Both the position numbers and the translations under genes were made by a program. From Chitinophagaceae bacterium (GTDB lineage: Bacteria; Bacteroidota; Bacteroidia; Chitinophagales; Chitinophagaceae): DNA of 6,141 bases. The DNA is taken from assembly GCA_947378615.1 (NCBI GenBank), contig CANCKV010000217.1:1-6141 (forward strand), given 5' to 3'. The notes under the pieces were generated by a model. The model did not search any database and was not told where the DNA came from. It saw only the letters and a list, made by a program, of their open reading frames with translations. Shown here in pieces: positions 1 through 6,141 of this stretch; the stretch's first letter is position 1, and the number at the start of each line of letters is the position of its first letter.

Positions 1-322
1 CCATTTCAACATGATATTCAATGAACAAATCACACAATTCATAAGCTACTTCAATACTCTTTGCCACTTCAGTCAGCATTCTTTCTTTCAAATGAAATTT
101 TTGTTTTGAGCGTTCATTATGAATGAACATGAATCCCCCTGCATGTTCCCTTAAAAAGACAATAACAGTAGCAAAATCTGTTTCAGCCCCTTTTACTTGA
201 CTATCAGTTCCAATACATACTTTAAGCCTGAATCCCTTTCCTACTTCCTGCTGAATTGCATTTGCCACGGCCTGTTTTATTGGGAGGTTTATCGACTCTC
301 CATTAAATCTTCTCCATTGCAT
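1..322 (-). CDS. ykuK: YkuK/DUF458 family ribonuclease H-like protein, 3' part missing
   Basis: An open frame of 107 codons runs from the ATG at 322 off the left edge without a stop, so only the N-terminal part is present. The protein begins MQWRRFNGE and carries VCIGTDSQVKG (about residues 35-45), followed by hydrophobic beta-strand segments (ATVIVFL; FMFIHN) and a helix with KERMLTEVAKSIEVAYEL. This is the pattern I know from the YkuK/DUF458 family, predicted to have an RNase H-like fold; Asp40 in GTDSQ would be the first metal-binding acid. No reaction has been firmly assigned to the family, so the substrate (RNA, DNA or hybrid) is unknown. The start is preceded by a run of A, C and T with no Shine-Dalgarno. 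It lies 131 bases beyond the terminator hairpin of the upstream glgP-like gene, so it probably has its own promoter, which I cannot place. Family call is from recalled homologues, not a search. Confidence 0.85.
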   Translation of the reverse strand, partial: MQWRRFNGESINLPIKQAVANAIQQEVGKGFRLKVCIGTDSQVKGAETDFATVIVFLREHAGGFMFIHNERSKQKFHLKERMLTEVAKSIEVAYELCDLFIEYHVEM

Positions 323-452
323 AAAAAAGTTTTTTGAAAAGTACGAATACTATTTGTTCTAAATCAATTTTAATATTATATAATTATTAACAAATAGGAA
401 TAATGGCAATAAATAAGGGAAAATCATTCAAAATCAGGTCAAAATTGGTTAT
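323..452 (-). other. AT-rich leader region upstream of the ykuK-family gene
   Basis: This spacer lies between the terminator of the glgP-like gene and the ykuK-family start and should hold the latter's promoter. No exact Bacteroidota -7 box (TAnnTTTG) with a -33 TTG is seen. The nearest matches on the minus strand are CCTATTTG (398 down to 391) and TACTTTTC (342 down to 335). A 13-base mirror-paired run, AAAAAACTTTTTT (335 down to 323), directly abuts the ATG and may only reflect the usual A/T-rich leader. Confidence 0.3.
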
Positions 453-502
453 AAAAATAAAAAGCACCATGAAAATAAATTTCCATGATGCTTTTTATTT
501 TT
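453..502 (-). terminator. Intrinsic terminator of the glgP-like gene
   Basis: A hairpin of 23 base pairs pairs 453-475 with 480-502 around a 4-base loop (476-479). Two of the pairs (467/488 and 472/483) are G-U in minus-strand RNA but A-C mismatches in plus-strand RNA, so the stem is continuous only in the minus transcript. The 3' arm of the minus transcript ends in a U-rich run (UUUUUAUUUUU), serving both as stem and as U-tract. It begins 57 bases after the glgP-like stop codon, after the heptad repeats, and should end that transcript before the ykuK-family gene. Confidence 0.85.
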
Positions 503-523
503 AATTTATAAAGTCGATTATAA

Positions 524-558
524 AATACTTATAACTAATATTTCATAACTCATCTCTC
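524..558 (-). repeat. Degenerate heptad repeat array, 5 units, 3' of the glgP-like gene
   Basis: Read on the minus strand from 558 down to 524, the sequence falls into five consecutive 7-base units: GAGAGAT, GAGTTAT, GAAATAT, TAGTTAT and AAGTATT. All five end in T and all have a purine at position 3; consensus is GAGTTAT. The array starts one base after the stop codon and ends 21 bases before the terminator stem. The unit GAAATAT also occurs twice in the longer array after secA (3284-3360), at the same place relative to stop and terminator. Function is unknown; the units are not in frame with the gene and are not translated as its extension. Confidence 0.6.
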
Positions 559-559
559 T

Positions 560-2212
560 TTACTTGTACATGATATCGTAATATTCAGCAGCCATTCTAT
601 TGCTATCAAACTGAACACGAACATCATCCATGCCATTCTTGACTATTTTACGCCATCCATCCTTGTTTTCGTAATAAGCAGGGATAATTTCATTTTCTAG
701 AATTTCATATACTTTATTCAAGTCATATTCGTCTTGATCATGAACGTTCATGTTGGCATAATCTGCTTTTGGTACTACATAACCATTAACACCATGCTTT
801 ACAAATTCAGGTATCCATCCATCATCTGTACTGAAATTAACAGCGCCATTCATTGCAGCAGTCATTCCACTTGTTCCACTCGCTTCTCTAGGTACACGAG
901 GATTGTTTAGCCAAACATCAGCACCTTGTTTCAATCTTCTACTTAAATACAATTCATAGCCAATTAAAACAGCTACATTCTTATACCTTTTGCTTAGGTG
1001 AACCAAATTATTGAAAGTACCAATTGCAGGATAATCAAATGGATAAGGCTTGCCAGCCCAAATGACCTGAACAGGGTATTTAGGATTATTTAATAATCTT
1101 TCAAAACGCTCTAAATCATAAGTAAGCATGTCCGCACGTTTATAACCTGCAAAACGTCTTGCCCAAACAATTGTCAATACATTCGGGTCAAAAATCTTAC
1201 CTGTTTGATCGGCTACGATTTCGAAAGCACGTTTTTTCAAATACCATTTTCTGTCATCAATTGCAGCATCGTTGCCTGTTTCATTAAAATGATAAAGACG
1301 TTCATCTGCCCAATATGTCCAGTTTTGAGCATTTGTAATAGCCGTGATTTCGCAAATACCTTCATATTTACCCCACATCTCTCTAGAAACAACTCCATGC
1401 AATTGTGAAACACCATTTGCTTTTCTTGCAAACCTTAATGCAGTCAATGAGTGATTGAATTGATCATCATCCATTCCTGTTATCCTGCGAACTTCATCAA
1501 GACTCAACCCACAGAAATAACCCATTTTGTAACACAAATAAATATCATGCTTTTCATTTCCGGCTTCTTCCGGAGTATGAGTTGTAAATACAAGATGTTC
1601 TTTAAGCGCAGGAAGACTTCTGAATTTATTCAATAAATAAAATGCTGCAGAAATTCCATGAGCCTCATTTAAATGGTAAACTTCAGGATTAAATCCTATT
1701 TCATCCATCAACTTAGCGCCACCGATACCCAACAACATAAATTGTGCAACTTTAGTAGCCACATTCGCATCATATAAACGATGAGTAATTGTTTGAGAAA
1801 CATAGTCGTTCTCAGGTATATCTGTACTCAATAAAAATAAAGGGGCAGTATTAAATACCTCAGGAGCTAAATAATAAACTTTAACCCAAACAGGAGCATC
1901 ATGAATAAGAATCTGAAATTTAACATCAATATCCTGAAGAAATGAGTAACTCTTTTCCATCCAAGCCGGCTGTAAAGTTTGATCCTGATTACGGGTTTGG
2001 TCATAATAACCATACTTCCACAAGATACCAATACCAACCATGTTTTGCTTGAGCTCATAAGCTCCACGCAAATGCGAGCCAGAAAGGAAGCCAAGACCTC
2101 CACTATAAATCTTTAAAGGCTGATGAATAGCGAACTCCATGGAAAAATAAGCCGCTCTTTTTTTGTACTTATCATTAATCTCGTAGGGAACCTGAAATTT
2201 TCTAAAATTCAT
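560..2212 (-). CDS. glgP: Alpha-glucan phosphorylase family protein (GT35-like), PLP lysine replaced by Thr
   Basis: The 550-residue protein matches the compact alpha-glucan phosphorylase type seen in Bacteroidota. Members of the wider family release glucose 1-phosphate from glycogen or maltodextrin in the cytoplasm. Visible family blocks in order are YSGGLG (36-41), GSHLRGA (45-51), HLNEAH (180-185), THTPEEAGNEKH (211-222), VSQLHGVVSREMW (268-280), ARRFAGYKR (351-359), WAGKPYP (385-391), DVWLNNPR (432-439), EASGTSGMT (443-451) and TDDGW (462-466). The Arg/Lys block near the cofactor phosphate and the EASGT substrate loop are kept. The residue that forms the Schiff base with pyridoxal phosphate in classical enzymes (Lys680 in the rabbit muscle enzyme, in GTGNMK) is Thr451 here, coded by ACT at 862-860. 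Phosphorolysis is therefore not certain; a related glycosyl transfer is possible. The gene is intact. Its ATG at 2212 gives the N-terminus (MNF-KF-VPY) I recall for close homologues, after an A-rich leader with no Shine-Dalgarno. Confidence 0.9.
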   Translation of the reverse strand: MNFRKFQVPYEINDKYKKRAAYFSMEFAIHQPLKIYSGGLGFLSGSHLRGAYELKQNMVGIGILWKYGYYDQTRNQDQTLQPAWMEKSYSFLQDIDVKFQILIHDAPVWVKVYYLAPEVFNTAPLFLLSTDIPENDYVSQTITHRLYDANVATKVAQFMLLGIGGAKLMDEIGFNPEVYHLNEAHGISAAFYLLNKFRSLPALKEHLVFTTHTPEEAGNEKHDIYLCYKMGYFCGLSLDEVRRITGMDDDQFNHSLTALRFARKANGVSQLHGVVSREMWGKYEGICEITAITNAQNWTYWADERLYHFNETGNDAAIDDRKWYLKKRAFEIVADQTGKIFDPNVLTIVWARRFAGYKRADMLTYDLERFERLLNNPKYPVQVIWAGKPYPFDYPAIGTFNNLVHLSKRYKNVAVLIGYELYLSRRLKQGADVWLNNPRVPREASGTSGMTAAMNGAVNFSTDDGWIPEFVKHGVNGYVVPKADYANMNVHDQDEYDLNKVYEILENEIIPAYYENKDGWRKIVKNGMDDVRVQFDSNRMAAEYYDIMYK

Positions 2213-2239
2213 TTGTTATTTTTTTAGTGAAAATTGTTT

Positions 2240-2248
2240 GCAAAGTAA
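2240..2248 (-). promoter_or_regulatory. Candidate -7 promoter box of the glgP-like gene
   Basis: TTACTTTGC on the minus strand matches the Bacteroidota -7 element TAnnTTTG at 7 of 8 positions and lies 27 bases upstream of the ATG, giving a short leader typical of the phylum. No -33 TTG is found at the usual distance; that zone is occupied by the palindrome at 2265-2277. The glycosylase gene has a similar box (TTGGTTTGC) 29 bases before its start, which gives slight mutual support. Confidence 0.35.
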
Positions 2249-2264
2249 GGGTAAAAATTTAATA

Positions 2265-2277
2265 TGTACTTTGTACA
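2265..2277. promoter_or_regulatory. Palindrome TGTACTTTGTACA upstream of the glgP-like gene, possible operator
   Basis: A perfect inverted repeat has 5-base arms (TGTAC / GTACA) around TTT. It sits 16 bases upstream of the candidate -7 box at 2240-2248, covering the position where a -33 element would be, and 53 bases before the start codon. A dimeric regulator could bind there. A shorter pair, CATT-gcaa-AATG (2278-2289), follows directly. Chance occurrence of one 5+5 palindrome in an AT-rich spacer cannot be ruled out. Confidence 0.3.
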
Positions 2278-2504
2278 CATTGCAAAATGCTATTAATATT
2301 TAAAATACCATCCATTTTTCATCATTTCAGAGAAATAAATTATCATTTTTATTAGTTCTCAATTAATACAAAAAGAAGCATTAAATATTAAATAAAATAT
2401 AACTTCTATCAACTCATAACATGATAGTTATCGCTCGAATATCGGAAAATAATTTATACGTTTAACTTTTAAGGACAGAATATTCAAATAAAGAACATCT
2501 TTTA

Positions 2505-2545
2505 AAAAAAATTACTAGTAACATTTGTATTAAAGTAATTTTTTT
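2505..2545 (-). terminator. Possible intrinsic terminator of the glycosylase gene, overlapping its stop
   Basis: A 12-base perfect inverted repeat pairs 2505-2516 with 2534-2545 across a 17-base loop. In the minus transcript the 5' arm is the last coding bases (AAAAAAAUUACU), the stop codon lies in the loop, and the 3' arm ends in eight U. The stem has only two G-C pairs and a long loop, so it is weak; the U-run directly after the stop still makes it the best candidate end for this transcript. Confidence 0.45.
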
Positions 2546-3099
2546 ATTCGCCTTTTTAAATCAGGTAATACTTCTGCCTCAAACCAGATGTTTCTTGCCT
2601 GCCAAATATTATTACGAGGAGAGGGATGTGGTAATGGAAAATATTGGGGTAAATATCGTTGGTAAATCTGAACTGTTTCTGTCAAAGTTGCTTGCACACC
2701 CTCACCTAAATAATAGTTTTGAGCATATTGCCCAACTAATAATATCAGCTTTACATTTGGAATCTGCTCTAATAATTTTAAATGCCATAGAGGTGCACAC
2801 TCTTTTCTAGGAGGTAAATCACCTGTTTTACCTGTTCCGGGATAACAGAATCCCATTGGAATTAATGAAATTTTCTCTGGATTATAAAAGGTTTCTTTGT
2901 CAATGCCCATCCAAGCCCTTAGATTATCTCCACTTTTGTCATTCCACGGAATTCCTGTTTTGTGAACGATTCTTCCCGGAGCCTGTCCTACAATAATAAT
3001 CTTACTATTAACACTTGCGGCAATGATGGGATTCACACCTGCATCTAAATGCTGTTCACACACTTTGCAAGCCTTGATTTGTTCTAAAAGATTTTCCAT
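2530..3099 (-). CDS. Uracil-DNA glycosylase family protein, Fe-S type
   Basis: The 189-residue protein belongs to the uracil-DNA glycosylase superfamily, whose members cut damaged bases such as uracil from DNA to start base excision repair. Motif 1 is GQAPGR (38-43), followed by GIPWNDKSG (49-57), which aligns with GRPFVGRAG of family 4. The C-terminal DNA-intercalation motif is HPSPRNN (158-164). Four cysteines, C11 and C14 (CKVC), C85 (GFCYPG) and C101 (KECAPLW), have the CxxC-long gap-C-x15-C spacing that binds a 4Fe-4S cluster in family 4 enzymes. Unlike GEAPG of family 4, motif 1 has Gln39 in place of the Glu, so base specificity and mechanism are open; it fits the wider 'UDG-like' subgroup of about 190 residues I recall from many bacteria. 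The ATG at 3099 leaves CxxC at the usual distance from the N-terminus. It has no Shine-Dalgarno. The gene stands alone between the secA terminator and the 317-base spacer. Confidence 0.9.
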   Translation of the reverse strand: MENLLEQIKACKVCEQHLDAGVNPIIAASVNSKIIIVGQAPGRIVHKTGIPWNDKSGDNLRAWMGIDKETFYNPEKISLIPMGFCYPGTGKTGDLPPRKECAPLWHLKLLEQIPNVKLILLVGQYAQNYYLGEGVQATLTETVQIYQRYLPQYFPLPHPSPRNNIWQARNIWFEAEVLPDLKRRIKKLL

Positions 3100-3128
3100 T
3101 ATTTAATTAAAAAGAGTTTTAATACTAT

Positions 3129-3137
3129 GCAAACCAA
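3129..3137 (-). promoter_or_regulatory. Candidate -7 promoter box of the glycosylase gene
   Basis: TTGGTTTGC on the minus strand matches TAnnTTTG at 7 of 8 positions and lies 29 bases before the ATG. The nearest TTG upstream (TTTTTG, 3157 down to 3152) is only 14 bases away, shorter than the usual spacing. The gene needs a promoter here because the strong secA hairpin at 3231-3260 separates it from secA. Confidence 0.3.
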
Positions 3138-3230
3138 GAAAAACTAGGGCACAAAAATGTTGAAACGATTTGTATTCCTAAGGGTAATATATGCTAAAAC
3201 AAAAAGAACATGATGAATGACTAAAAATAA

Positions 3231-3260
3231 ATAAACCGAAAGCCAACACTTTCGGTTTAT
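3231..3260 (-). terminator. secA: Intrinsic terminator of secA
   Basis: A perfect 12-base-pair hairpin pairs 3231-3242 with 3249-3260 around a 6-base loop. Its core is ACCGAAAG / CTTTCGGT, much richer in G-C than its surroundings. In the minus transcript the 3' arm runs into UUUAUUUAUUUUU, a proper U-tract; the plus-strand side is CACAATTACA, so the direction is clear. It starts 107 bases after the secA stop, with the heptad array in between. Confidence 0.9.
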
Positions 3261-3283
3261 CACAATTACATCTAGTCGTATAT

Positions 3284-3360
3284 ATAACGCAAAACTTATA
3301 ACCTAATACCTACAACTTAATACCTACAACTTATATTTCATATCTCATCATTCATATTTC
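3284..3360 (-). repeat. Degenerate heptad repeat array, 11 units, 3' of secA
   Basis: On the minus strand, 3360 down to 3284 divides into eleven 7-base units without a gap. Position 7 is T in all eleven, position 3 is a purine in all, and position 1 is a purine in all; consensus RAGTTAT. Examples are GAAATAT (3360-3354 and 3339-3333), GAGATAT (3346-3340) and AGGTTAT (3304-3298). A two-unit block, AAGTTGTAGGTATT, is present twice in exact tandem (3331/3332 down to 3305), showing recent duplication in steps of two units. The array starts 7 bases after the secA stop and ends 23 bases before the terminator stem. The same type of array follows the glgP-like gene at 524-558. Confidence 0.75.
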
Positions 3361-3367
3361 AAAAGCC

Positions 3368-6141
3368 CTACTCCCTTCCATGACAAGCCTTATATTTTTT
3401 GCCACTTCCGCAAGGGCAAGGATCATTACGCCCTATTTTAGGACCTACGATGATAGGCTGTTGTTTGACAGGCGTTTCATCAACAAAATCTTCTTCAGTA
3501 GGAGGCAATTCTCTTCCTGCTGCATCCACTTCTTGTTTCTTAGTCTTGAGTTTACTCAAATCAGTTTTTTCCTGACGCCCTTCTCTTACTTGCCCTTCGT
3601 TATCTCCTGGAATCACTGCATGCGACAAGAATTCAACAATATTTTTATTTACTACACTATCCATGTTCTTGAATAGGGTGAACGCCTCCATCTTATAGAT
3701 AACCAAAGGATCTTTTTGTTCGTAAGTGGCTGTCTGAACACTTTGCTTCAAATCGTCCATTGCACGAAGATGTTCTTTCCATTCATCATCAATAAAGTTT
3801 AAAGTAGCAGTCTTTTCCAAACTATTCAGTAATTCAAATCCATCCGTGGAAACTGTCTTATCTAGATTAGCCAATATTTGTAATCCTCTTTTTCCATCGG
3901 TAAATGGCACAATGATATTTTCTATATGCGATCCTTGTTCCTTGCGTACCGTTTTAAATATCGGAACAGCATGAGTGGCAATCTCTTCTTTCTTGCGTTG
4001 ATAATTCCCTATTGCTTCCTGATACAACTGTTCAGCCAAATCCTGTACAGATTTCTTGTCTAAATCAACTGCTGTAATGCCTGTCTCTACACCAAAATGA
4101 AGAATTGTAGCCAATTTGAAACCTTCAAAATCACCTGCATCCTTAAATGAATCTATTACATTTTCTGCTACAGAATAAAATGCATTGTCCAAATCTAGGG
4201 CTAGTCTTTCTCCAAACAAGGCATGATTTCTCTTTGAATAGATAACAGTACGTTGCTTATTCATCACATCATCATACTCCAATAAACGCTTTCTAATGCC
4301 GAAGTTGTTTTCTTCTACCTTCTTTTGAGCCCTTTCGATACTCTTCGTAATCATCGGATGCTGAATCACTTCGCCTTCTTTATAACCTGCAAAGTCCATC
4401 ACCTTTGCAATACGTTCGCTACCAAACATCCGCATCAAATCATCTTCCAAACTAACAAAGAACATAGTAGAACCTGGATCTCCCTGACGACCCGCACGAC
4501 CACGCAACTGTCTGTCCACACGACGACTTTCGTGTCGTTCTGTACCCACAATTGCCAAACCACCAGCTTCTTTTACGCCTGGTCCGAGCTTGATATCCGT
4601 ACCACGACCTGCCATATTCGTTGCAATCGTTATAGCACCTGCTAAACCTGCTTCTGCAACTACCTGCGCTTCACGTGCATGTTGTTTTGCATTCAATACA
4701 TTATGTGGAATTTGCTTTTGGCGCAACATCCTACTCAACAATTCACTTACTTCTACCGAAGTGGTACCCACAAGTACGGGTCTTCCCGCATTTCTTAATT
4801 TAGTGATTTCATCAATTACAGCACCGAATTTCTCACGTTTTGTTTTATAAACAGAATCCTGTTCATCTTTTCTAATTTGTGTAATATTAGTTGGTATCGT
4901 AACTACATCTAGTTTATAAATATCCCAAAACTCACCTGCTTCCGTTTCGGCAGTACCGGTCATACCACAAAGCTTATGGTACATCCTAAAATAGTTTTGT
5001 AGGGTTACAGTTGCATAAGTTTGTGTAGTAGCCTCGATTGTGACATTTTCCTTCGCCTCTATCGCCTGATGCAATCCATCACTATAACGACGACCATCTA
5101 GAATACGACCTGTTTGTTCATCCACAATCTTTACAGCCCCTTCCATCACCACATACTCCACATCTTTATCAAAGAGTGTATAGGCTTTCAATAGTTGCTG
5201 AACGGTATGAATACGATCAGCCTTTACAGAATAATCATTGATGATGACTTCTTTTTGTTGTAGCTTTTCTTCCGCACTTAATCCGCTCTTGTCAATATTA
5301 TTAAGTCCGATACTGATATCAGGAATAATAAAGAAGTTAGGGTCTTCGCCTGCTTTCGTGATTAATTGAATACCTCTGTCTGTTAATTCGACAGAGTTAT
5401 TTTTCTCGTCTATATAAAAATACAATTCAGCATCAGCAACGTGCATTTCACGAGACTGATCTGCCAAATAAAAGTTTTCGGCCTTTTGAAGTTTCACCCT
5501 CATTCCAGGTTCAGACAGGAACTTGATAGTTGCACTATTCTTAGGAAGACCTCTATGTGCCCTAAATAAAGCTAACCCTCCATCTTTAGGGTCATCATTT
5601 CCGTCTGCAATTTTTTTCTTAGCTTCTTGAAGGAATGTGTTTACTGCACGCTTTTGTGCATCAACTATTTTTTCAATTCTTGGTTTCAATTCAAAGAATT
5701 GTTCCAAATTATCTTGTCTTCCGATTGGACCACTAATAATTAATGGAGTTCTAGCATCATCAATCAATACACTATCCACCTCATCCACCATTGCAAAATG
5801 ATGTTTACGCTGAACCATTTCGTCAGGATTATGTACCATGTTGTCACGGAGATAATCAAAGCCAAATTCATTATTTGTACCATAGGTAATATCTGCTAAA
5901 TAAGCCGTTCTTCGCTCTGCAGTATTTGGTTGGTGCTTATCTATACAATCTACTTTTAGTCCAAGCCATTCAAACAAAGTACCATTCCACTCACTATCTC
6001 TCTTTGCCAAATAGTCATTCACAGTAACTATATGAACACCTTCCCCTGATAATGCATTCAAATAAGCAGGGAGGGTACTTACCAACGTTTTTCCTTCACC
6101 TGTTGCCATTTCTGAAATCTTGCCGTTGTGTAATACCACGC
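3368..6141 (-). CDS. secA: Protein translocase ATPase subunit SecA, 5' end missing
   Basis: SecA is the ATPase that pushes unfolded preproteins through the SecYEG channel at the inner membrane. The frame covers 924 codons and is cut at the right edge; the GTG at 6139 is internal (the V of the family's GGVVLH), not a start. By comparison with Bacteroidota SecA about 150-180 N-terminal residues are missing. Numbering from that V: Walker A ATGEGKT (12-18), Walker B DEVD (119-122), the preprotein-binding region with the link to [11 protein letters not shown] (394-404), GTTSVEVSE (458-466), [11 protein letters not shown] (508-518), GTERHESRR (532-540), motif [13 protein letters not shown] (544-554), the helical scaffold with [18 protein letters not shown] (613-630), and IDDEWKEHL (783-791). 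The tail [19 protein letters not shown] (903-921) is the zinc-binding CxCx8CH motif (C908, C910, C919, H920) that contacts SecB or ribosomes. The stretch between DEVD and TGTAE is about 100 residues longer than in E. coli, as usual in this phylum. No key residue is missing. Confidence 0.97.
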   Translation of the reverse strand, partial: VVLHNGKISEMATGEGKTLVSTLPAYLNALSGEGVHIVTVNDYLAKRDSEWNGTLFEWLGLKVDCIDKHQPNTAERRTAYLADITYGTNNEFGFDYLRDNMVHNPDEMVQRKHHFAMVDEVDSVLIDDARTPLIISGPIGRQDNLEQFFELKPRIEKIVDAQKRAVNTFLQEAKKKIADGNDDPKDGGLALFRAHRGLPKNSATIKFLSEPGMRVKLQKAENFYLADQSREMHVADAELYFYIDEKNNSVELTDRGIQLITKAGEDPNFFIIPDISIGLNNIDKSGLSAEEKLQQKEVIINDYSVKADRIHTVQQLLKAYTLFDKDVEYVVMEGAVKIVDEQTGRILDGRRYSDGLHQAIEAKENVTIEATTQTYATVTLQNYFRMYHKLCGMTGTAETEAGEFWDIYKLDVVTIPTNITQIRKDEQDSVYKTKREKFGAVIDEITKLRNAGRPVLVGTTSVEVSELLSRMLRQKQIPHNVLNAKQHAREAQVVAEAGLAGAITIATNMAGRGTDIKLGPGVKEAGGLAIVGTERHESRRVDRQLRGRAGRQGDPGSTMFFVSLEDDLMRMFGSERIAKVMDFAGYKEGEVIQHPMITKSIERAQKKVEENNFGIRKRLLEYDDVMNKQRTVIYSKRNHALFGERLALDLDNAFYSVAENVIDSFKDAGDFEGFKLATILHFGVETGITAVDLDKKSVQDLAEQLYQEAIGNYQRKKEEIATHAVPIFKTVRKEQGSHIENIIVPFTDGKRGLQILANLDKTVSTDGFELLNSLEKTATLNFIDDEWKEHLRAMDDLKQSVQTATYEQKDPLVIYKMEAFTLFKNMDSVVNKNIVEFLSHAVIPGDNEGQVREGRQEKTDLSKLKTKKQEVDAAGRELPPTEEDFVDETPVKQQPIIVGPKIGRNDPCPCGSGKKYKACHGRE

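Larger units (their letters stand above)
2213..2529. other. Gene-free 317-base AT-rich spacer
   Basis: No plausible gene is present on either strand; the frames are short and full of stops. It should hold the end of the glycosylase transcript (hairpin 2505-2545) and the promoter of the glgP-like gene near 2240-2277. A weak inverted repeat CTATCA (2406-2411) / TGATAG (2422-2427) with a 10-base loop is also present, extendable to ATAACT / AGTTAT if three bases bulge. Its loop includes GAGTT on the minus strand, a possible decayed trace of the heptad repeat, but not an array. The rest (about 2290-2395 and 2432-2500) shows nothing I can name. Confidence 0.7.

Noticed and set aside
1205..2103. Short frames on both strands inside the glgP-like gene
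   Set aside because: The real frame here is conserved along its whole length; the others have no recognisable domains or leaders.
2399..2431. A third heptad array downstream of the glycosylase gene
   Set aside because: The minus strand has TTATGAGTT and AAGTTAT here, but they are out of a common 7-base phase and do not form consecutive units; better described as a weak inverted repeat.
2421..2465. Small plus-strand frame starting ATGATAGTTATC in the spacer
   Set aside because: Only about 13 codons, no ribosome binding site and no recognisable product.
2595..2810. Plus-strand frame of 71 codons opposite the glycosylase gene
   Set aside because: Antisense to the conserved C-terminal half of the glycosylase, with no motif of its own.
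3284..3360. Heptad array as CRISPR or as transposon end
   Set aside because: Units are 7 bases and adjacent, with no spacers, and there are no transposase genes, terminal inverted repeats or target duplications nearby.
3380..4850. Plus-strand open frames opposite secA (3380-3676, 4325-4645, 4590-4850)
   Set aside because: They lie wholly antisense to well-conserved secA codons, have low-complexity Thr/Ser/Phe-rich translations and resemble no family; they are shadows.
6137..6139. GTG as a start codon for secA
   Set aside because: It is the first V of the conserved VVLH segment just before Walker A; the two bases before it fit a Gly codon of GGVVLH, so the gene continues past the window.
1..6141. 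Operon or new multi-gene system formed by the four collinear genes
   Set aside because: Terminator-like hairpins follow each of the three complete gene ends, the spacers are 237-317 bases, and the products belong to unrelated processes.

Overview
The window looks like a piece of a Bacteroidota chromosome, probably Chitinophagia-like; that placement rests on recalled protein sequences, not on a search. The DNA is AT-rich, start codons follow A/T-rich leaders without a Shine-Dalgarno sequence, and SecA has the long insertion after DEVD and the short CxCx8CH tail usual in this phylum. The glucan phosphorylase homologue is also of the compact Bacteroidota type.

All four recognisable genes lie on the minus strand, so in transcription order the window reads right to left: secA (5' end cut off by the right edge, to 3368), a uracil-DNA glycosylase family gene (3099 to 2530), a glgP-like alpha-glucan phosphorylase homologue (2212 to 560), and a YkuK/DUF458 RNase H-like gene (322 to beyond the left edge). 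Each complete gene end is followed by a hairpin that can act as a terminator, and the gaps are 237 to 317 bases. These are therefore probably separate transcripts that happen to be collinear, not an operon. Their roles differ: protein export, DNA repair, reserve glucan metabolism, and a nuclease-like protein of unknown role.

The most unusual non-coding feature is an array of degenerate 7-base repeats (consensus about RAGTTAT on the minus strand). It begins almost directly after the stop codons of both secA (11 units) and the glgP-like gene (5 units) and sits between the stop and the terminator in both cases. Among the proteins, the glgP-like gene has Thr451 where glycogen phosphorylases have the lysine that binds pyridoxal phosphate. 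The glycosylase keeps four iron-sulphur cysteines but has Gln in motif 1 where family 4 enzymes have Glu. I see no mobile element, RNA gene, CRISPR array or defence system, and no clear new multi-gene system.
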